Source: Ochotona curzoniae (lineage: Eukaryota > Chordata > Mammalia > Lagomorpha > Ochotonidae). From it: a stretch of 64,000 bases of DNA. The stretch covers positions 16,128,501 through 16,192,500 of the forward strand of contig NW_024466607.1 of NCBI RefSeq assembly GCF_017591425.1. The letters run 5' to 3'. Position 1 is the first letter of the stretch, and every line of letters starts with the position of its first letter. A program made the position numbers and the translations under genes. This document shows, in pieces, positions 50,746-64,000 of the stretch. Below the pieces are notes generated by a model that was not told the DNA's origin, did not search any database, and saw nothing but the letters and a program-made list of their open reading frames with translations.

Positions 50746-53700
50746 TTAGAGCGGCGGTGGTGCTGCCTCGAAGGTGATGAGACTAGATTCTGGGGCAGCC
50801 CCCTTCCCTGGGGGTGCTGGGGTTTTGTCGGAAGGCAGGGGGCTGTCCACCTTGGCCCCCACCTCCTCATCCTCATCATCCATGCTGGGCCACACAGACT
50901 GATCCTCCACTCTCTTTAGTCGCTCGTTGAGGGCCTTCAGTGCCAGTTGCCTGGGGCCAGAGAAGAGAGGACAGGTCATCCCAGGTCTGGGCTTGGCTCA
51001 TGCCTTGGTATCATGCTTGCTCTTCCCCTCTGTGCCCAGTGCTCCTTCCCCCACCCTTCCGGCTCCCCCAGCTGCCGCCATCAGATTGAGAGATCCGGAG
51101 GCTGTAGCTGGGACAGACTGCCCGCCAGGGCGGCTGCTCAGTAGTGGCCCTGCACTGAGTACCCAAGGAAGGCTGGAGCCAGTGTGCATGGCAGAAGGGT
51201 AGGAGGGTCAAGTCACTGGGAATGAGAGCTCTTGCCTGCGCACAACATTACTTCTAAAGAGAGGGTTGTCTTAAACCTCCTGGCTTGGGTCTGTGGGGGG
51301 AAAACTGACATCAGCATCTTGCTTGGTTCTTGGTCCAGGAAGCAGGGGCAATGCCACACTTTCCAGAAGAATCCCCAAAGTCACTAAGACCATGTCAGAA
51401 CACAGCTGTGTGGGGCCCTTACAAAGTGAGCCCCACTGTAGGGGAGCTGGAAAGGCCCACTGGAAGGGAATTGACAGGTGCCTGGCTCACCAAGGAGGAG
51501 CACCGCGCAACACCTTTCTCAGTGGCCCCTGTGCCACCCACAGAGGGATGGCTTTTACCACCTTCTGGATTCCCACCATGCCAGGGGACAGACAGGAGAG
51601 GCAGCTCCGGCACATTTTAACACTGCTCTCCAGCTTGGCAAACAGCAGGTGGGCACCCTTTCCTGCTGCTGTCCATGTCCCCCTTCCCTGAGGTGCTACT
51701 GCTAGTTCTGTCTGAAGCCAGCTGGCAGGTAGTGTCCTGCAACTGTGAAAGAGGCAGATGGGCCTGCTCCTCTCTGCTGCTCTCCTCAGGAGTGCTCTGG
51801 GTCTGGCAGTAGCACTCGGTCAGATGCACATTGGGGGATGGGGGCGGAAGGTGCAACACCCTACCCCCACATAAGCTGACAACTAAAAAGGCTCAGCCAA
51901 GAAGCCACCTCCTGACTCTGCCTTCCACCTGCCTCCTGTTGCCTTCCTTGGGTGCGGGTTTCTGGCACCCTGCCACTCCTAACAATCCAAGGGCTCCAGC
52001 TGGAGGAGGGGCCATGCTGGCCTGGCCGCCCCGCCTTGCAGGCCCTGCCCGCCTGGCCCCATCCCCCTGGATGAGGCTGAGCTGGACTTTTGTCTGGAGG
52101 ACTTGTTGCCCATGACGACCCAAGCTGGCAGGCTCAGAATGAGGCCGCACAGTGTGACATCTGGGGCTCAGTCACCTGCGGTCATGGCTTAACTGAACGC
52201 TCATGGCCTCGGGTGAAGATGTTGGTACAACCCCTCAGCTCTGTGCTCACAGCTTCCTGCCAGCACCCCGGTTCTCAGGTGGGCAGCAGTAGGGGTTTGC
52301 CAAATGCACAGGGAACTGCCTCAAAAAAAAAAAAAAAAAAAAAAAAAAGAGGCGTGAGGAAGCTGGGGCCACCTTGGAGAGGCAAGTCATAAAACACCTG
52401 CCCCACTGGTAACCACAATGTGCCCAGTGAACAATGCAGCGAGCACACCCAGGGCTGCAGAGGGCTTGGTTTTCCCATACAGAAAAGGTGTGGTCAGCAG
52501 GCTCGAGGTGGCACAGGTGGTCTGTTCCCTGGATTTAGTGACACGTGCTTGCCAGGGGGGTGAGTAAAGCTGGGTGACACTCAAGCCTCCTCAATGCAGA
52601 CTCTGAATTCGGGTCCAGGAAGAGGGTGCGAGTCAGCACCTGGAGCCCGGCCTGGCCCAGGCCTCTTCTGGAGTCCCTGGGCATCCTGCCAACACCCTTC
52701 CTCCCAGGATAAAGGCCCAGCAGGTTGTTTCCGGTTCCCACAGGACTCATCCTGAGGTAAGGCCAGGCCATATTCTACACACCTGTTAGACTCGCACAAT
52801 AGCAAAGAAAATGGGACATATCGTCTGCGGCTGGGGTCTGAGAGCAGGTTGTGCAAAACATCTACGAGAGCTCACACCCCTAAGTGCTGACTCCTACCAG
52901 GCCCGAGACGGAAGACACCTCAGTCCTAGCAGAGTGGTCAGGGAGCTAGCCTGGCAAGGCGGGGGTGGTGGAGACGGCACGGTACCTTCTCCGCTCGGCG
53001 TCCTGAGGGTCTGTGCCTGGGAGGCTGATGGTGATGGAGGACGGGGCGCCCACGTCGTAGCGCTTCACCGTCTTCTGGCAGATCCTCACCTTCACCAGGA
53101 GCCCGTGCACCACGTTGGCCAGCAGCCCCACCACGGGCTGCAGGACCTCAGGGAAGAAGGTGGCGAACGCAAAATGGTCGGCCATGTCCCCTCGGCCCCG
53201 GCTATGACGCTGGTAGAAACGAAGATACACCCAGCTGGAGAGCAAGCCGAAGCCGTAGGAGGCCAGGGCTGGGCTCTGGAGCAGTGTTGCCAGCCGCAGC
53301 AGCAGCAGCAGTGCCAGCAGAAGCATGGGCACCACGCTGACACGCACTTGGGGCACTCGCAGGACCACACAGTCCCCCATGGTCTGTTTGAGGGCCACCA
53401 GGACACCTCCCAGGAAGCCCAAGGCGCCATGGATGCGGACGGTGAACAGGTAGACCAGGTTGAAGGAAGCCATGTAGGTGAGGAGGTAGGCGAAGGCCCC
53501 CAGCAGCCCCACGGACACATTCACCACCAAGAAGAAGATGAGCAGCTCCAAGGCTCCCCAGAGCGGCTCCAGCAAGCGCCCGGCCACCACCACCGTGGCC
53601 AGACTGATGGCCACGTCCCACACGTGCTGCTCCATCAGCCCGTGCGTGGCCAGCGTCCAAATCCAGAAGTTGGGTGGAAACAGGTAGCCCGGGGTGACCG

Positions 53701-53836
53701 CCAGGCAGCGTGTGTCCACGGCGAAGGAGAGCAGGTAGAGCAGCAGGACCGCGGCGCAGAGCGCCTTCACCACCACGCTGGCGCTGGCCAGGACGGCCCC
53801 CAGATGCTGGCGAGCGCCAGGCAGGGTGCGCTGCAT
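50746..53836 (-). CDS. TMEM115: TMEM115 (PL6), rhomboid-like Golgi protein
   Basis: Golgi multi-pass protein, a catalytically inactive rhomboid relative implicated in retrograde Golgi-to-ER traffic with the COG complex. Two coding exons: 52986-53836 and 50746-50950; 1056 nt, 351 residues, equal to human. It starts MQRTLPGARQHLGAVLASAS, then several strong hydrophobic segments (ALCAAVLLLYLLSFAV; LELLIFFLVVNVSVGLL; MLLLALLLLLRLATLL), and ends in an acidic cytosolic tail (WPSMDDEDEE; ITFEAAPPPL). The ATG at 53836 is the first in the frame; upstream codons are 5' UTR. The 2-kb intron holds an A26 run (52323-52348) and nothing else I can name. Confidence 0.97.
52323..52348. repeat. A26 homopolymer
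   Basis: Twenty-six consecutive A residues in the TMEM115 intron, possibly the tail of a decayed retroelement. Confidence 0.95.
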
Positions 53837-53839
53837 CTT

Positions 53840-54480
53840 CCTGGCTGGCGTCGGCCTCAAGGAAGGTGGGGCTGGAGGGCCTCCCCGGGGCCTCGCCCTC
53901 GTTCGGCCCCGACGGGAGGCCCGGGCCTGGCCTGGTCACTAGGCTGTGTCCCGGGCGAAGGACCTGCTTACGGTCGGATCAAGCTGTGGTCCTGAGGGGC
54001 CGAACCGGGTCTTGCCGCCGGGCCGGAGCCTAGGCCCCTCGCCCAGGACCTGCGGGAAGGCTCTGGGCGACCTCGCCTGCCTGCCCCGTAGACCGCGCGC
54101 CGGGCCGGCCGGGCCAACGGCGCTCTCAGAACCCGGCCTTCTCCATTCACTCTGGAGTCCTTTGGTTCTCGCAGGCCTGGAGCCTAGTTCTGGGCCCGAG
54201 TCAAGCCGGGTCAGCTCCGGCTCGGCCTCGGCCGTGCCTCCTCCTCCTCGGGGGGCCAGCAAACAGGGGTGCCGCGCCTGCGCGCCCCCGGCGGCGACGG
54301 CGGGATGCCCTCAGCGCCTGCCTTCCGGCTCCTCGGCATGCTGGGATACTGAGTCCTTGTCCGCCGCCGGGTACGGGAGGAGCTGGGTTCCGGATGGAAC
54401 TACAAATCCCAGAAGGCTACACGCGAGCACAATTCCTGTCGGTGATGCGAGCGTATGCTGGGAGTTGTAGTTCTCAGCTC
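53840..54480 (-). promoter_or_regulatory. TMEM115 CpG promoter with inverted ZNF143-like pair
   Basis: CpG-rich block upstream of TMEM115. 54399-54417 reads actacaaatcccagaaggc, and 54453-54471 in reverse complement reads actacaactcccagcatac. Both match the ZNF143/THAP11 core, in opposite orientations 35 bases apart. Confidence 0.65.
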
Positions 54481-56100
54481 CCTTTCTGCTGGTTCTTGGC
54501 GGTAAAGATGGAGAGGTGAGGTGGGGTGAGAGGGTAGGCGATGGAGGCAGGTAGGGGGGAGTAGCTGTGCCTCGGGCCACACGCTTGCCGAACTGTTCTG
54601 GAAGAGTGGCTCTATTTGTGCGTGTACACCTGTTCCTGTAGGCAGGGATGTGGGTCAGGAAATTGGCTGATGCTGGTGAATGTGCGAGTGTGTGGGGATT
54701 CCACGGGCTTGACCCAGGCTGGAATCCTTGCTCTACCATTTAGTGGTTGTGTGATACTGGCCAAGTTCCAGGACTTTTTTGAAACTCGAGTTCCTGGACC
54801 GTGAAATGCAGATGATGGAAGAACCTTTCTACCCTAAAGGGGAACAGGAGTATCAAATGCCTGTCCACTCATTTGGACACGAGTGATGAGGACCTGAACC
54901 TAGGAACCCCTGTCCTACAAGGGTAGGGCTGGGCTGCCCTCTCTGACTCTATTTCCCACCAGGCTTGTTAGAGCAGCTAGGGTAAGAGAGATAGTCCCCA
55001 CAGCCTGGACACCCCAATTCACATTACCCCAGTTTCTGGCAGGTTCTTTCCTATGGTAGATATGCATGAGTCATCTTTTAAAAATGTGTGCATGATGACA
55101 GCCTAAAGGGACTTTACATGGTGAAGAATCCCTGCTTTTCAACCTGTTTATCTTGTGGATGTCGGTGCCCTCCAGGCTTCACACCAGACTCAAAAAACCA
55201 AAGTACAGAGCACTCAGTCAATTCTGGAGGAACAAAGTATTTTTTAATATAAGCATGCTTCTTGTTTTAGTTCAAGTACCTGCCATGTCATACCTGAAAC
55301 ATACTTCCCTACTACACAAGTTGGGATCTGAAGCTCCAAGTGGATCAGGTGTTGTGTGTTCCCCCTGGTAACCTCACCTCTGGGCCTTTGGGGCTGCTGC
55401 AGGGCATTGTGGCGAGGGGCTAGGCGATGGGGCCAAGCCCTGGCTTTAGTCTGAGGCCTCCAGCGCCCTCCTTCATGTGTAGCATCTGACTCCACCTCAC
55501 CTTGGCCCTTCCTTTCTGAAACCTTCATTGGGACAGAAGATTGCTCCTCTCTTGCTTATCTGAGCTATGGGGAAACACAAACTCCTAAGATGGTGATGGG
55601 GACCCAGCTGCTGCCGCAGCCTGCTCTGCAAGTGCTGGAGAAAGACAGGGAGCTCTGTGTGCTGACTAGAGTTACACTGACCTGGGCTGGCTATGAAGCA
55701 GGTTAAGATGCATGCATGAGCTTAGGCCTGCCCTATGGAGGTTTAGAGACAGCATCCACTTGGCCAGCTTCTAGACTGCAGGGCGGGTGTGTGGCAGTGA
55801 GGTCACCAGCACCCAGTCAGGCTCATGGAGCTGTCTGTCACCACATCGTGGATGCCTGTCCCTGTCTTCACTGGCTGGCCCAGCTGCTTTCCTCCAGGTT
55901 CTTTGAGGAGAGGGGTGGCTTTGCCATTCATTAAAGACAGCTTTCTCCTGAAGCTTTTGAGGGAGAAGCTGTTAAGTATGTCAAGAGCCTGCACTCACTA
56001 AGCCAGACCCCATGGCCAGCGCTGACCTGGGCCATTGTCCTCGTCACCACCCAGTTGTCACCCTCAGGGCTTACACAGTGCATGGAGACTGTTTTGAAGT
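54480..56100. other. TMEM115-CACNA2D2 intergenic region
   Basis: No supported exon, SINE or RNA gene found. AT-richer than its flanks. Confidence 0.6.
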
Positions 56101-56116
56101 GAAAATATGAACATTA

Positions 56117-56122
56117 TTTAAT
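56117..56122 (-). terminator. Poly(A) signal ATTAAA, CACNA2D2
   Basis: The sequence 56100-56240 resembles the conserved human CACNA2D2 3' end as I remember it (gttattaaataatgttc on the minus strand). It implies a 1.8-kb 3' UTR. Confidence 0.65.
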
Positions 56123-56825
56123 AACTGATCTTCTGTAATAAACCATTTGAAAATATTTTACAAGGAATCACACACAACAGTATTTTACAAAGTTTCTCGA
56201 CTTTTTGTCGCTGTTGTTTTTCCGACTTGTCTGTACAAAATCGAACAAACAAAACAAAACAAAAAAAAAGGGCAGAGAAAAGGAAATGGCCCCCCAGTCC
56301 CCCAGCCTGAGGTGAGGGGGTAGCTGGGTTGGTGGGAGATGAGCAGGATTGGACCCAGCTGGGGGTTGGATGACTACCTGATGGGGATTGTTTTGTCTGT
56401 TTTTCTGTTTGCTTTTTTAAACTTAAAATATATATTTTCTGTATATTGTTGTTTCTTTTTAGTTTTTATATTCTCCATTGAGCACCTGACTACACTACAG
56501 TTACACACACGCCCCCCCGCAGGGCATGGCTGACATCTGGGGAGTGGCATACGTTAAGGATGCCTCACCCTGACACCAGCAGCGGGCATGGACCATATAC
56601 ACACACTGAGAAAGCAACAAGCAACATGACATTAATTAATGGAGCCATTAATTAATGCATCCCCCTCCCCCCTCCTCCCGGTCCATCAAAGCCCCATGGC
56701 CATATCCCTGTGCCCTGGCCTCCCCCCACCCCCAACGGCCCCCAGGCTGGGACGCCTTTGGGGGAAATGACCAGAACGAACAGTATCAAGTGATATGCCT
56801 GGGCCAGCTTCTGTGGGTGCACAGA

Positions 56826-57380
56826 GTGTGTATGTGTGTGTGTGTGTGTGTGTATGTGTGCGCACACGTGCAAATTCAGGTATGTGTTCAGCAGGGAAGG
56901 GGCATTTGGCCTCCTGGGGGCAGGGTGTGTGTGTGTGTGTGTGTGTGCACACGCACGTGTGTGAGGGGAAAGAGATGGGGAATCGGCACAGGCCTGAGTG
57001 TGGAAGGACTAGTCTGGGGTGGGATGGCCCAGCCAGGAGAGACTGAGCCACCCCTGCTAAGGCAAAGGGTAATGAATGGTGGGGGGTTCCTCTGCCAAGG
57101 GGGCAGGCAGTGGCCGGTGGCTGTGTTGGGGGCTGACGAACTAGTGAGAAATGGTTACAATGAGCACCTGGCAGGGTAAGGGGCACTTAGGGAACACTGG
57201 TAGCAGGGGTGGGACAGAGGGTCTTCACCCTCTGCCCTAGCATTTGGCACTGTTTGACATTCAGCTGGGGTTCGGGGTGGACGGTGAGGATGAGATGGAG
57301 TGTGCAGGCAGGTGACACCCTCCCACCAACCCCTGGCCCTAGGTAAGGCTTTGTGAGCCCCCACCCACTCCAACTATGGT

Positions 57381-57420
<40 letters not shown>
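56826..57420. repeat. Three (TG)n tracts in the CACNA2D2 3' UTR
   Basis: Imperfect TG runs at 56826-56870 and 56925-56948, and a perfect (TG)18 at 57385-57420. In the mRNA (minus strand) these are CA repeats. Confidence 0.9.
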
Positions 57421-57422
<2 letters not shown>

Positions 57423-57670
57423 CGTTCTAGGGTTTGTTTTGATTTGAGTCCAGTTTCTGCCCTCAGGGATTCAGGTGTGTGCAGGGTTATTATGTCTAAG
57501 CAGTTGTCACGGGGACTTTCGCACACCTGCAGGGCTGGGGGTGAGGGACACGGGAACCTCAGGCCGCCTCTCCTGCCAGGATTTAAGCCGGGATGTCCAG
57601 GCCTCAGCAACTGCCCGTCTGTCCTCCCTCCTTCCCTCTACTGTAGGAGAAACCAGTTTGGGGGTGCCTA

Positions 57671-63114
<5,444 letters not shown>

Positions 63115-64000
63115 CTGCAACAGAAACGGGGGGTTATCCGGCGGGAGCTGGGGGGAGGTGGGAGGCCACGGGGCTCAGAGCTGATGGGGCTGGGATGGGG
63201 AATTGGGGAGAGGGTGGCTTGGAGGAAGAGGGGACCCGCCACGTCCATGTTCGGGTTTGAGCCAGAGTTGGGACTGGTGGAGGGCTGGGGGAAAGGGAGT
63301 GGAGGCTGTGGAGACTAGAGCATGGCATCACGGGAAGAGGGAAGTTATAGCCAATATGTTGCCCGGGTCTGGTCCTCTGTCGGCAGTGAGTCCCTTGGCG
63401 TGGCTGTATATGCTTCCATACGGCTGTATAGCACATATACACGGACACACACACACACACATATATACACACACTGCTATATATGTGCATGGTCTGGGGA
63501 GATGCCAGTTTTGTTCTGATTGTTACATCCGTCATGGAGAAAAAAACAAAAACAAAAACAAAAAACCACATGCGGAGCTCCCTTTGCCTCCGAAGAGACT
63601 TTGAGGAAGGGAATCGGCTTTTGACTGCGGATTCTCCCCGCACTCTCTTTGCCACAGCTGTTTGCATTTTAGTATGTCTTGCTTTGGTTCCACGTCAGGC
63701 ATCAACATGGCCAAACCGAGGGGGTGGGAATCTCTCACGGGCACAGACAGTCCAACCAGAGACGGGGATGGGCGGCAGTGCATTGTGGGGGTCTGGTGGG
63801 ACCCAAGGCTGGGTGAAGGGAGACCCTTAGGGTGCAGGACTGCTGATGCAGGGTGGGAGGGGAGTGTGGGAGCCAAGAGGGGTTGGGCTTGTTGTGGAGC
63901 CAGCACACCTGGGAGCCTGAGAAGCAGGTGGGGAAGAAGGAATGGGGTCTCTACCCTCTGAGGACTTTTCCGGGCTCAGAGAAGCCAGGCAGGAATTCTG
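63115..64000. other. CACNA2D2 intron
   Basis: No further coding exon is recognisable upstream of 63114. It holds a short (AC)n/(TA)n stretch near 63446-63485 and an A-rich (AAAAAC)n stretch near 63540-63566. Confidence 0.6.

Noticed and set aside
52811..53995. 394-codon plus-strand open frame across TMEM115 exon 1
   Set aside because: It is antisense to a confirmed exon, rich in Q/H/G, has no recognisable domain, and is explained by GC-biased codons leaving the complementary frame open.

Overview
This is a gene-dense block of a mammalian genome. Twelve recognisable protein-coding genes (thirteen coding products counting the two RASSF1 isoforms) lie in the same order and orientation as human chromosome 3p21.31, the lung-cancer tumour-suppressor interval: LSMEM2, IFRD2, HYAL3, NAA80, HYAL1, HYAL2, TUSC2, RASSF1, ZMYND10, NPRL2, CYB561D2, TMEM115 and the 3' part of CACNA2D2. 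All coding exons were read directly from splice-site-bounded, phase-consistent open frames. Most reconstructed proteins match the length I recall for the human orthologue (RASSF1A 340, RASSF1C 270, ZMYND10 440, NPRL2 380, CYB561D2 222, TMEM115 351, HYAL2 473 residues).

The host is most likely a lagomorph and probably a pika (Ochotona). The many SINEs are tRNA-derived, about 330 bp long, read 'ctagtggctaaagtcct' near the head and end in 'aaatctgcctttccaata' plus an A-rich tail. That is the pika version of the lagomorph C-SINE rather than the rabbit one. This is inference from repeat style and has not been tested by a search.

Layout. 0-1.2 kb: LSMEM2 (+), whose 3' end overlaps that of IFRD2. 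1.5-6.4 kb: IFRD2 (-). 6.8-15.6 kb: HYAL3, NAA80 and HYAL1 (-). 18.9-22.5 kb: HYAL2 (-). 25.4-28.1 kb: TUSC2 (-). 28.9-37.0 kb: RASSF1 (-) with separate C and A promoters. 37.2-41.1 kb: ZMYND10 (-). 43.6-46.9 kb: NPRL2 (-), head-to-head with CYB561D2 (+, 47.4-49.7 kb). 50.2-54.4 kb: TMEM115 (-). 56.1-64 kb: last 16 coding exons and 3' UTR of CACNA2D2 (-). Intergenic and intronic space is mostly SINEs.

Functional themes are hyaluronan turnover (three tandem hyaluronidases with an identical 90-bp middle coding exon), growth control (TUSC2, RASSF1, and NPRL2 in GATOR1), motile cilia (ZMYND10), Golgi and membrane redox (TMEM115, CYB561D2), actin N-terminal acetylation (NAA80), translation control (IFRD2) and calcium-channel trafficking (CACNA2D2). 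They share a neighbourhood but not a pathway.

I found no new multi-gene system. The more interesting points are small: a 7-codon start exon for HYAL1, a 5S rRNA fragment inside a SINE, ZNF143-type motifs repeated across several promoters, an X-box plus forkhead site at ZMYND10, and splice-site differences in RASSF1 and CACNA2D2.
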